NCBI GenBank assembly: GCA_937937835.1
Contig: CALDBJ010000024.1
Coordinates: 1-21,546 of the forward strand
Length of the DNA stretch: 21,546 bases
From: an uncultured Collinsella sp.
GTDB lineage: Bacteria; Actinomycetota; Coriobacteriia; Coriobacteriales; Coriobacteriaceae
Direction: 5' to 3'
Position 1 is the stretch's first letter, and every line of letters starts with the position of its first letter. The translations under genes were made by a program, and so were the position numbers. The notes beneath the pieces are model-generated. The model was not told the DNA's origin. It made no database searches and saw only the letters and a program-made list of their open reading frames with translations. Shown here piece after piece: positions 14,190-21,546 of the stretch.

Positions 14190-15749
14190 TTACTCCACCT
14201 CGCTCTGAGCGGTCTCGGTACCGAACACAGCGCGGTACATCGGCGTCGCGTGAAGTTCCTCGGTGCTCTGCTCGAGCACGATGCCGGTCGCGGTCTCCAC
14301 ACCGTGCACGAGAGGCAGCGGGGTGGCGATGCCAAACCACAAGATCATGACGGCCAGGATGATTTCGGGGATAAGCATGAGCGCCGGGGCCTCATGCTTG
14401 CCCATGCCCTGGGGCGCATGGCCGAACACCGACTTGAGTGCGATGCGGGTGAGCGCGGAGATGGCCACGGTAAGACCGAGGGCGACCACGACGACCAGCC
14501 ACATGGGACCGGCGGTGACACCGGCGACAAAAGTCAGGAACTCGGAGATAAACATGCCAAAGGGCGGGAAGGCACCAAGACCGAGCAGTGCCAAGATGGC
14601 GAGCGCGGCGGTTGCGGGGGCAACCTCGACGACACCCTGAATCTTAGCCAGGCTACGCGTGCCAAAGGCGTGCTGGATGTTGCCGGACACGCAGAAGGCA
14701 AGCGTCTTGGTAAAGCCGTGGAACACGCAGTGCAGCAGGGCCGCGGCGATACCCAGCGGGCCGCCGATACCCAGGCACAGGGCGATAACGCCCACGTTCT
14801 CCACAGACGAGTACGCAAAGCGGCGCTTGAGGTCGTCCTGGCGAAACATCGAAAGTGCCGCCACCAAAATGGACAGCGTGCCGACGATCAGCAGCAAAAG
14901 CTGCGGATACTCGGCGCCCACGGCCTGGATGGTAAAGCCATAGAAGCGCATGATCACAAGCATGGCGCACTTAAGCAGCACGCCAGAGAGCAGGGCCGAG
15001 ACAGGGCTCGGGGCCTGGGAGTGGGCATCGGGCAGCCAAGTGTGCATGGGGAACAGGCCGGCCTTGGTGCCAAAGCCGATCACGATAAACGCAAAGGCGA
15101 GGCGCATGAGCGTCGGGTCGAACTGGTCGGCATACGGCAGCACGCACGATAGGAATGCGGCCTCGTGGGCGTTGGGAATCACGTCGGCGGCGTTGGCGTA
15201 GATCAGCAGCGTACCGAACAGGCCAAAGGCCACGCCGGCGGTGCAGACCATCGCATACTTCCAAGAAGCCTCGAGGGCCGTCTTGTTCTTGTAGATACCC
15301 ACGAGGAACACGGTGGAAAGCGTGGTTGCCTCCACGGCGGCCCACGTGAGGATCATGTTGTTGGACAGGCACGCGAGCAGCATGGTGAACACAAACAGGC
15401 TAAACAGCGCAAAATACTGCTTGGCGCGCTCGGCGGGCATGGAGCCCTCCTCGATATCGGCCTTTACATAGGGCAGCGAGAACAGCCCGGTAAGAAAACC
15501 GATAAAGCCGATGAGCAGCACAAAGATGGCGCCCAGCGAATCGAGGTGGAACCACAGGCCAAGAGCGCTCGCGGTGTCGCCGCTCATAAGGACGTCACCG
15601 GCTGTCACAATCGACAGCACCAGGACGGCTGCGACGGAGACCAGGTTGAGACCGGCAAACACGTTATAGGACGTGCTCTTGGGCAAAAACGCCATGACCA
15701 GCGAGAACACCAAAGGAGTCGCGAGCAGGGCGAGAATCAACGTTTCCAT
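14190..15749 (-). CDS. hyfF: Hydrogenase-4 membrane subunit HyfF (antiporter-like)
   Basis: This is an integral membrane subunit related to Mrp antiporter and complex I NuoL/M/N proteins. The 519-residue product has about 14 hydrophobic segments, close to E. coli HyfF (526). Residues typical of proton or ion channels are kept: Glu in AAVEATTLS, Lys in FGTKAGLFPMHTWLP, and Lys in HGFTKTLAF. The conserved QAPSPVSALLSG loop is present. It starts 3 bases after the hyfE stop with GAGGGGG upstream. It is one of three such subunits here (with HyfB and HyfD), the feature that separates hydrogenase-4 from hydrogenase-3. Confidence 0.94.
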   Translation of the reverse strand: METLILALLATPLVFSLVMAFLPKSTSYNVFAGLNLVSVAAVLVLSIVTAGDVLMSGDTASALGLWFHLDSLGAIFVLLIGFIGFLTGLFSLPYVKADIEEGSMPAERAKQYFALFSLFVFTMLLACLSNNMILTWAAVEATTLSTVFLVGIYKNKTALEASWKYAMVCTAGVAFGLFGTLLIYANAADVIPNAHEAAFLSCVLPYADQFDPTLMRLAFAFIVIGFGTKAGLFPMHTWLPDAHSQAPSPVSALLSGVLLKCAMLVIMRFYGFTIQAVGAEYPQLLLLIVGTLSILVAALSMFRQDDLKRRFAYSSVENVGVIALCLGIGGPLGIAAALLHCVFHGFTKTLAFCVSGNIQHAFGTRSLAKIQGVVEVAPATAALAILALLGLGAFPPFGMFISEFLTFVAGVTAGPMWLVVVVALGLTVAISALTRIALKSVFGHAPQGMGKHEAPALMLIPEIILAVMILWFGIATPLPLVHGVETATGIVLEQSTEELHATPMYRAVFGTETAQSEVE

Positions 15750-15752
15750 GGA

Positions 15753-16406
15753 CTACCCCCTCAGCTCGGACAGGTCGCGCGCATCGAGCGAATGGCAGTC
15801 GTCCCAAATGCGACGCACGACGATGGACATGATGATGACGGCAAAGATGGCGTCGGTGGCGATACCGATCTCGATGATCTCGGGAGCGGTGGGGGCCAAA
15901 AGCGCGAGCGTCACATGGCTGCCGTTTTCCATAAGGCAGTATCCAAAGATCTGCTTCATGATGTTGCGCTGCGAGATGATGCAGGTGAGGCCCACAAAGA
16001 AGTGAGCGAAGCTAATAGCGAGCGCAGGCGTTGCGACCTCGGCCGTGGGCAGGCTGATCTGCGTCACGACGGCAAAGCAGATCGCGACCTCCACGGCGAT
16101 GATGCAAATGGCCCACGCGGGCTTAAGGCCGGCCTTGAGCGATGCGTCGCTCGGCTCGCCCATCTTCTTGTACGCACGGTTGAGGATATAAGGGACCAGG
16201 ACGACCTTGGTGATAAAGGCAGATCCAGCCCACATAAGCAGCTCCTGCGCACCAGTGGTGACACCGAGCGTGGCGAGAAGCCCCACGAGCACCAGCGACT
16301 GCACCGCATACCAGTGGATGGAATGTTTGATGTTCTTGGAGACAACCACCATGGTGGACGTGACGATCAGAAGGCCGCCAAGGATGTTGACGATCGAATA
16401 ACCCAT
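15753..16406 (-). CDS. hyfE: Hydrogenase-4 membrane subunit HyfE (NuoK-like)
   Basis: The 217-residue product almost equals E. coli HyfE (216) and has six to seven hydrophobic helices. The C-terminal half resembles NuoK, with SFAHFFVGLTCIISQRNIMK and a conserved acidic position in GYCLMENGSHV. It belongs to the membrane arm between the antiporter-like subunits HyfD and HyfF. ATG 16406 has GGAGG 9 bases upstream and starts 13 bases after the hyfD stop. HyfE is found only in Hyf-type complexes, which supports the hydrogenase-4 assignment. Confidence 0.94.
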   Translation of the reverse strand: MGYSIVNILGGLLIVTSTMVVVSKNIKHSIHWYAVQSLVLVGLLATLGVTTGAQELLMWAGSAFITKVVLVPYILNRAYKKMGEPSDASLKAGLKPAWAICIIAVEVAICFAVVTQISLPTAEVATPALAISFAHFFVGLTCIISQRNIMKQIFGYCLMENGSHVTLALLAPTAPEIIEIGIATDAIFAVIIMSIVVRRIWDDCHSLDARDLSELRG

Positions 16407-16419
16407 GTCGTTCTACCTC

Positions 16420-17878
16420 CTAACCGATCCAGCTGGCCGAAAGCGGGCCGCTGACGATGACCATGATGATGAGCACGATGAACACAAACGCCATCGCGCG
16501 GGGAAGCGGGGCTCCCGCAGCGACCTCTTCGCTCGGCTCGCCGGGCAGGCAATAGCCCATCCACTTGAGGAACCAGGCGAAGGTGGCGACGGTCTCGGCG
16601 ACCATGATGCACACGAGCACCAGGATCGCGACGTTGCCGGCACCCACAGAGAAGCCACCGGCGATGATCTGGAACTTCGAGAAGAACGTGTTCATGGGCG
16701 GCACGCCGGCAATGGCGAGCGCCGCGACACCAAAGCCCACGCCCGAGATCGGGTACTTCTTTACGATGCCGCGAAGCTTGGGCAGCATACGCGTGCCGAG
16801 CGTAAAGGAGAACGAACCGGCGATCAGGAAGAACAGCGTCTTGGCGAAAGCGTGGTTAAAGATGTGGCACACGGCGCCATCAAAGGCCAGCTGGCTGCCA
16901 AAGACCGAAAGGCCCAGACCAAAGAACACATAGGAGAGCTGGGCGATTGTGGAGAAGGCCAGCAGGCGCTTCATGTCCTTTTGCGGCAGGTACATAAGGA
17001 AACCAAAGAGCATGGTGACCATGGCGTCGATAATGGCGACCCAACCGACGATCTCGGGGATATCGCCGGCACTCGCAAGAGCGCGGGCGAACACGCACAC
17101 GCCGACCTTCACCATGGACGCGCCATGGAGGTAGGCGGAAACGGGCGTGGGGGCCTCCATTGCGGAGGGCAGCCACATGTAGAGCGGGAACTGGGCGGAC
17201 TTGGCCCAAGCGGCGAACAGGATGAGCAGCAGCACGACGGTCTTCATACCGGAATCGAGCTGGGAGATCGCGCTCAGCGCGAACGTGCCGGTTCCGGCGA
17301 ACAGGAAGGCCGCGCCGATGTAGAGTCCCAGAGCGCCGATATGGGTGATGATGAGCGCCTTCATGCCGGCCTTCTTGGCCGTAGGCGACATGTAGTAGCT
17401 AATGAGGCCCCAAGAGCACGCACCCGTGATCTCAAAGAACACGAGCTGGCCCAAAAGGGTCGAGCTGTACACAAGGCCGGCCATGGCGCCGATGAAGGTC
17501 GCGAGGTACGCGTAGAAGCGACGACGCGGTGCGTCGGGATGCTCACGGTTATTCTCGCTCATATAGGGAATCGAATAGATCACGACAAGCAGGCCGATAC
17601 CCACAAAGGCAGGCGCGAGCAGCGTGCTCATGCGATCGAAGGTGAATCCCATGACGAGGGTCTGCCCAAACGAGATCAGGGGGGACCTGCGTGTCGGGCA
17701 TGCCGGCGCCAGCGAAATTCGCGGCGAGGGCGATGGTGCAGACCGTCGAGACGGCGGCACCCAAAACGCTGAACCACTTGGCGTACGGACGGGGGAACAG
17801 GGCGACGAGCACCGAGGCCACCATCGGGGCCGCGATAGCGACCAAGCCGAGAAGGGACAGACTGACTGCAAATGACAT
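16420..17878 (-). pseudogene. hyfD: hyfD, antiporter-like membrane subunit with a one-base frameshift
   Basis: HyfD is the second antiporter-like membrane subunit of hydrogenase-4. Translation from ATG 17878 (GGGAG ribosome site, 15 bases after hyfC) reads a normal HyfD N-terminus of 65 residues, then leaves frame at a run of six C on the minus strand (17679-17684) and stops at 17549. Removing one C restores VPLISFGQTLVMGF and a 485-residue protein, the normal length (E. coli 479). Downstream everything is intact: NREHPDAPRRRFYAY, LGQLVFFEITGACSWG, AKSAQFPLYMWLPSAMEAPT and NHAFAKTLFF. The break may be a sequencing error, slippage-based phase variation, or a true mutation. An internal restart at ATG 17652 has no clear ribosome site and would lose the first two helices. 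Confidence 0.88.
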
Positions 17879-17893
17879 TGTTTCTCCCTTCTC

Positions 17894-18820
17894 CTACACG
17901 CCGACGACCACGAAGACAAACGCCAGAACGGCGATGCCCACGACGGCCCAGGTCTGATTACCGAGCACCTTAAAACGCGAGCGCGAGCAGGAGTTCTCGA
18001 TCACGCCGCATACGACAAAGTCGATCAGGCACTTCACCAGGAAGATGACTGCGCCAAGAACGGCGGCGGCGCCCACGGTCGTGGGCTCGCCCCAGGGGAC
18101 GAAGATCGCGCAGAACCAGGCGACGACCAGGACCTGTTTCATGGACATGGCAAGCTTGGCCATGGCGAGCGACGGGCCCGAAAGCTCGGCGAGCGGACCT
18201 TCCTGAAGCTCCTGCTCGGCCTCGGCCTGGTCAAAGGGCAGCTTGCCGAGTTCCATGTAGCAGGCAATCGCAAAGGCGATGCCGGCGAGGATCACGGCGA
18301 CCGGCGCGTCGATGGCGCCCGTCATGATGTGCTGACCCATGGTGGCGATGTCGGTGGAGCCGCACACCAGGGCGGCGGCAAACAGCGCCAACAGCATGGA
18401 CGGCTCGATGAGCACGCTCATGAGCAGCTCGCGGACGCCGCCGATACCGGCGTAGGCGTTGGACGAATCCACACCGCAGAGGGCGAAGAAGAAGCGGGCG
18501 AGCGCCAGGCTGTACATGATGGTGATGGCGTCACCAAAGACCGGGATGGGGCTTTGCGCCGTAAAGAGCGGCAGACCCATCGCGAGCATAAAGGCGACGG
18601 CGAAGAACAGCGGCGGCATGATGCGCAGTGCAAAGCTCGCATCCTCGCTCTGGGACTCGGGACGCGCAAAGAGCTTTGCCAGGTCGCGGTAGTCCTGCAT
18701 GATGCTGGGGCCGCGACGGTTGTGCATCTTGGCACGGATCACGCGGCCGAGACCGGAGAAGAACGGCGCGACGGCCATGACGACCACGCCCTGCAGAACG
18801 GCAAGTACGATGTTGTTCAT
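17894..18820 (-). CDS. hyfC: Hydrogenase-4 membrane subunit HyfC (NuoH-like)
   Basis: This is the NuoH/HycD-type subunit that anchors the peripheral hydrogenase arm to the membrane. The 308-residue product has about eight hydrophobic helices and the conserved cytoplasmic loops: AKMHNRRGPSIMQDYRDLAK near residue 35, GGVRELLMSVLIEP in the middle, and an acidic stretch KLPFDQAEAEQELQEG. Its length matches the family (about 310). It starts 12 bases after the hyfB stop, with AAGGAGGGG upstream. The acidic loops are those proposed in complex I to couple redox chemistry to ion movement; that role here is inferred. Confidence 0.95.
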   Translation of the reverse strand: MNNIVLAVLQGVVVMAVAPFFSGLGRVIRAKMHNRRGPSIMQDYRDLAKLFARPESQSEDASFALRIMPPLFFAVAFMLAMGLPLFTAQSPIPVFGDAITIMYSLALARFFFALCGVDSSNAYAGIGGVRELLMSVLIEPSMLLALFAAALVCGSTDIATMGQHIMTGAIDAPVAVILAGIAFAIACYMELGKLPFDQAEAEQELQEGPLAELSGPSLAMAKLAMSMKQVLVVAWFCAIFVPWGEPTTVGAAAVLGAVIFLVKCLIDFVVCGVIENSCSRSRFKVLGNQTWAVVGIAVLAFVFVVVGV

Positions 18821-18832
18821 GCTCTCCCCTCC

Positions 18833-20851
18833 TTAACCCATTTGCACGGCGAACACGAGGAACACCACGAGTGCCGCGACGATGTAGCAGATATAGATGC
18901 TGTAGTTGCCGCCCTCGAGCTTAGTCGCGAGGTCGGCGAGCTTCTCGACACCCTTATGCGGGGCATCGACGAGAACCTTGTCGGGTACGGGCTCCACAGC
19001 CTCGGCCACACCGGTGAGCTTCTGGAAGAAGTGAGCGATGGACCAGCAGACGGCCGTGCAGCGGTCGCGCAGCGTGTAGAGCGGCTGCATAAACCAGGAC
19101 ACCTCGGAGGCGAAGGTCGTGGCCACGACGGGCATATGCTCGTTGGGAGCATAGCCGCATGCCCACGGCTGGGACTTCTGCACCTTGCCGACGGTCTTAA
19201 GCTTGCGATAACCGCAGGCAAGGCCGACAAGTACCACGAGCGCAATAGCGATCGCGGGCGTGGAGGTGGCAGCGCCGGAGTATTGGTTCATGAGCTCCAT
19301 GCCCTCGGCGGCAAACACGCCACCGTACGGATGCAGCACGGACGCGGCGACATCGACCAGCACGGGCGCGATCACGGGAGCGCCAATGCCCAGCACGACG
19401 CAGATGGCCGCGAGCAGGCCCTGCGCAAACACCATGGGGGCGGGAACCTCCTTGGCATTGGCCGCGGCCTCGGAGCGGGGCGCGGAGGCAAAGGAGACGC
19501 CATAGGCCTTGACGAAGCACGTGACGGCCAGAGCGCCGGTAATGGCAAGCGCGACGGCAGCGAACACGGCCACGATCATGACGGCCTTGTCACCCTGCAT
19601 GGCGGCGTTAAACAGCGACTGGTAGGTAAACCACTCGGACACAAAGCCGTTGAAGGGCGGGATGGCCGAGATGGCAAGCGCGCCAATGAGGAAGCAGATG
19701 GCCGTTGCCGGCATACGACGGAACAGGCCGCCCATCTTCTCCATATTGCGCGTACCCGTGGAGTACAGCAGCGCACCGGCGCCCAAGAACAGCTCGCCCT
19801 TAAACATCGCGTGGTTAAACGTGTGGTAGAGGGCGGCCATCAGAGCCAGGACGGCGATGCCGACCGAGTTGAGCGCCATGGCGGCCATGGAGGCGCCGAC
19901 GCCGAGCAGAATGATGCCGATGTTCTCGACGGAGTGATAGGCCAGCAGACGCTTGATGTCATGCTCCTGCAGGGCGAAGGCCACGCCGAGGACCGACGAG
20001 ATCGCACCGAAGACCATGACCATAAGGCCCCACCAGACCTGAACGCCCGAGGCGGAGAGCAGGTCGAGACCAACCTTGAGGATACCGAAGATACCGATCT
20101 TGATCATGCCGCCGGACATGAGGGCCGACACGTTGGACGGCGCCTCGGGATGTGCCTTGGGCAGCCAGCCGTGCAGCGGGATGATACCGGCCTTGGCGCC
20201 AAAGCCAAAGAAGGCGAGCACGAAGCACACGGATGCGACCGCAGGGCTAAACTGCGTAGCGCGGAAATCCGCAAAGGCAAACGAGCCACCGGCGAAGTTG
20301 GTCATGGTGAGGAAGCTCGCCATGATGAGCACAAAACCCACGTGTGCGATCACAAAGTAGAGCCAACCGCCATGGATGGAGTTCTCGTTCTCCTCGATCA
20401 CGACCAGGAAGTACGAGGTAAGCGACATGAGCTCAAAGGCGACCAGGAACCAAAACACGTTGTCGGCGGTGATGACGAGCATCATGGACGCCACGAAGGT
20501 GTTAAAGAAGAAGCCAGCGCGGCCCTTTTTGCCCGGGTACTCATCAAAGTAGTTGAGACCGTAGATCGAACCGGCAAACGCGAGCACCGAGATGAGCGCC
20601 ACGAACAGACCGGACAGCTGATTGAGCAGCAGCTGGAAATGGGCAAACGGGAAGAACACGATGGTGTCGACCGACGTGACATCGCCCAGCACGGCCTGGA
20701 TACCGGCCACAAACGAAAGCACCGCGGCGGCGGCGCCGATAAGGCAGCCGGCGGTCTTGGCGGCGTTATCGGCCTTGATCAGCAGAACCGAGGCGAGCGC
20801 ACCGATGCACGAGACGGCAAGCGATGCGATAAACAGCGTCATGCTATCCAT
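18833..20851 (-). CDS. hyfB: Hydrogenase-4 membrane subunit HyfB (NuoL-like)
   Basis: This is the largest antiporter-like membrane subunit. The 672-residue product equals E. coli HyfB in length and is longer than HycC of hydrogenase-3. It has about 14 core helices plus a C-terminal extension ending in one more helix (YIVAALVVFLVFAV). Channel residues are kept: Glu in LVAFELMSLTSYF, Lys in FGAKAGIIPLHGWLPKAHPE, and Lys in NHAMFKGELFLGAG. The ATG overlaps the end of hyfA by 8 bases with AAGGGAG upstream, suggesting translational coupling. The linker around residues 590-625 is hydrophilic and probably runs along the cytoplasmic side. Confidence 0.95.
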   Translation of the reverse strand: MDSMTLFIASLAVSCIGALASVLLIKADNAAKTAGCLIGAAAAVLSFVAGIQAVLGDVTSVDTIVFFPFAHFQLLLNQLSGLFVALISVLAFAGSIYGLNYFDEYPGKKGRAGFFFNTFVASMMLVITADNVFWFLVAFELMSLTSYFLVVIEENENSIHGGWLYFVIAHVGFVLIMASFLTMTNFAGGSFAFADFRATQFSPAVASVCFVLAFFGFGAKAGIIPLHGWLPKAHPEAPSNVSALMSGGMIKIGIFGILKVGLDLLSASGVQVWWGLMVMVFGAISSVLGVAFALQEHDIKRLLAYHSVENIGIILLGVGASMAAMALNSVGIAVLALMAALYHTFNHAMFKGELFLGAGALLYSTGTRNMEKMGGLFRRMPATAICFLIGALAISAIPPFNGFVSEWFTYQSLFNAAMQGDKAVMIVAVFAAVALAITGALAVTCFVKAYGVSFASAPRSEAAANAKEVPAPMVFAQGLLAAICVVLGIGAPVIAPVLVDVAASVLHPYGGVFAAEGMELMNQYSGAATSTPAIAIALVVLVGLACGYRKLKTVGKVQKSQPWACGYAPNEHMPVVATTFASEVSWFMQPLYTLRDRCTAVCWSIAHFFQKLTGVAEAVEPVPDKVLVDAPHKGVEKLADLATKLEGGNYSIYICYIVAALVVFLVFAVQMG

Positions 20852-21461
20852 TGTTTACGCTCCCTTCTGCTTTCTCGGACAGACCCTGGGCCACAGCGGT
20901 AACGTCGACAACCGGACCGTTTTCGATCGAGCGCAGGCGCTTGGCCTCGTCGAGCTCGCGATCGGCCGCGCCGCCCATGACGGTCAGTGCCTTGGTGGGG
21001 CACGCCGCCACACAATGTGGGCCGTCCGGATCGAAGGCGCACAGGTCACACTTGACAGCGCAGGTGTACTGGCCGGGAGCCCACGTAAGCAGGCTGCTCA
21101 GGGACTTAGGGTACGAAGGCGTCGGGTCGCACATGCCTGCGACACCGGCGATAGACGTGCCATCGGGATGGATGGCTCCGAAGGGGCACGCGATGGCGCA
21201 CAGCCTGCACCCGATGCACTCCTGCTCCTTGACGTGGATGCGGTCGCCATCGTGCTCGATGGCATTCACCGGGCAAACCTCGGCGCAGGGGGCACCCTCG
21301 CAATGGTGGCAGGCAAGGGCGGCCGAAATACCGCCGGTCTTCACGAGCGCCAGGCGCGGCGTATCCTGAAGACCCTGCATCCGGTGGGCGTCGGCACAGG
21401 CGGACTGGCATGTTCCGCAGCCGATGCACCTCTCCGGGTTGATGTCGATGAAGCGGTTCAT
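20844..21461 (-). CDS. hyfA: Hydrogenase-4 4Fe-4S electron-transfer subunit HyfA (HycB-like)
   Basis: This subunit carries electrons from formate dehydrogenase to the hydrogenase. The 205-residue product has the length of E. coli HyfA and four cluster motifs: Cys12/15/18/22, Cys51/54/59/63, Cys82/85/88/92 (CIGCRLCAIACP) and Cys134/138/141 with 150/154. It is soluble and faces the cytoplasm. I chose ATG 21461 with AAGGA 7 bases upstream; an in-frame GTG two codons earlier is possible but overlaps the spacing of that site. It is the first hyf gene, and its natural partner, a FdhF-type formate dehydrogenase, is not seen downstream in the operon. Confidence 0.95.
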   Translation of the reverse strand: MNRFIDINPERCIGCGTCQSACADAHRMQGLQDTPRLALVKTGGISAALACHHCEGAPCAEVCPVNAIEHDGDRIHVKEQECIGCRLCAIACPFGAIHPDGTSIAGVAGMCDPTPSYPKSLSSLLTWAPGQYTCAVKCDLCAFDPDGPHCVAACPTKALTVMGGAADRELDEAKRLRSIENGPVVDVTAVAQGLSEKAEGSVNNG

Positions 21462-21483
21462 CCCCACTTCCTTTCAAAATAAC

Positions 21484-21518
21484 GGGCCGGGCTCCCGAAC
21501 GTACGGGACGCCCGGCCC
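21484..21518. other. Strong GC-rich hairpin upstream of hyfA
   Basis: The arms 21484-21492 and 21510-21518 are 9-bp exact complements. Inside them TCCCG and CGGGA (21493-21497 with 21504-21508) continue the stem with one bulged base, giving 14 pairs and a 6-base loop. On the minus strand it ends 22 bases before the hyfA start and is followed by GTTATTTTG, a poor T-tract. It could be an attenuator, an RNA-stabilising or processing stem, or a weak terminator of an upstream gene. Confidence 0.6.
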
Positions 21519-21546
21519 AAAAAGCCAACGAGAACGGGACTACACG

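Noticed and set aside
12213..15152. 979-residue open frame on the plus strand
   Set aside because: It runs antisense to hyfF, hyfG and hyfH, which have clear family motifs. It shows no family signature and is a typical high-GC shadow frame.
17879..17919. Start of hyfD at 17919 in the downstream frame
   Set aside because: The resulting N-terminus is Arg/Ser/Pro-rich and not membrane-like, while the other frame from 17878 gives a proper HyfD start. It is an artefact of the frameshift.
18329..20902. 857-residue open frame on the plus strand, rich in His, Gly, Asp and Glu
   Set aside because: It is the antisense shadow of hyfB and hyfC. Its charged composition comes from complementing codons for hydrophobic residues.
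1..21546. CRISPR array, transposase or phage genes
   Set aside because: I saw no regularly spaced direct repeats and no transposase, integrase or phage motifs in any convincing frame.

Overview
The window is 21.5 kb of high-GC bacterial DNA. Every gene I can support lies on the minus strand, so transcription runs from the right edge to the left. Actinobacterial-looking codon use, the fermentative gene content and strong ribosome sites suggest a strictly anaerobic gut actinobacterium of the Coriobacteriia (Collinsella-like). That placement is inference, because there is no rRNA or marker gene here to confirm it.

Right part (about 21461 down to 8947): one tightly packed operon for a formate hydrogenlyase of the hydrogenase-4 (Hyf) type. 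The order is hyfA (ferredoxin-like), hyfB, hyfC, hyfD, hyfE, hyfF (membrane arm), hyfG, hyfH, hyfI (hydrogenase large subunit, 8Fe ferredoxin, small subunit), hyfJ/hycH (assembly), hycI (large-subunit protease) and a FocA/FNT formate channel. Gaps between hyf genes are -8 to +15 bases. The order matches E. coli hyfABCDEFGHIJ-(hyfR)-focB, with a hycI protease where hyfR would be. hyfD carries a one-base frameshift in a C6 tract.

Middle part (8787 to 5138 and on to 1829): a Mo/W-bisPGD oxidoreductase with a catalytic cysteine, then the selenocysteine set selA, selB and selC (a tRNA-Sec found by eye, 3041-3137), then mobA (Mo cofactor guanylylation) and a DUF3343 putative Se/S carrier with a cysteine-rich N-terminus. 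selD is not in the window.

Left part (1828 to 1): NADP-type glutamate dehydrogenase gdhA with its own upstream region and a strong terminator, followed by a perfect 26-bp inverted repeat that looks like an extragenic palindrome or MITE.

How it fits together: pyruvate fermentation yields formate. FocA moves formate across the membrane, a formate dehydrogenase oxidises it, HyfA and HyfH/HyfI carry the electrons, HyfG makes H2, and HyfB/D/F with HyfC/E may couple this to ion translocation. selABC and mobA supply selenocysteine and the molybdenum cofactor that a Sec-type formate dehydrogenase needs. No selenocysteine-containing reading frame is visible in the window, and the one Mo enzyme present lacks the Sec/Cys-His pair of classical formate dehydrogenases. 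The real FdhF partner is therefore probably just outside the right edge or elsewhere in the genome.
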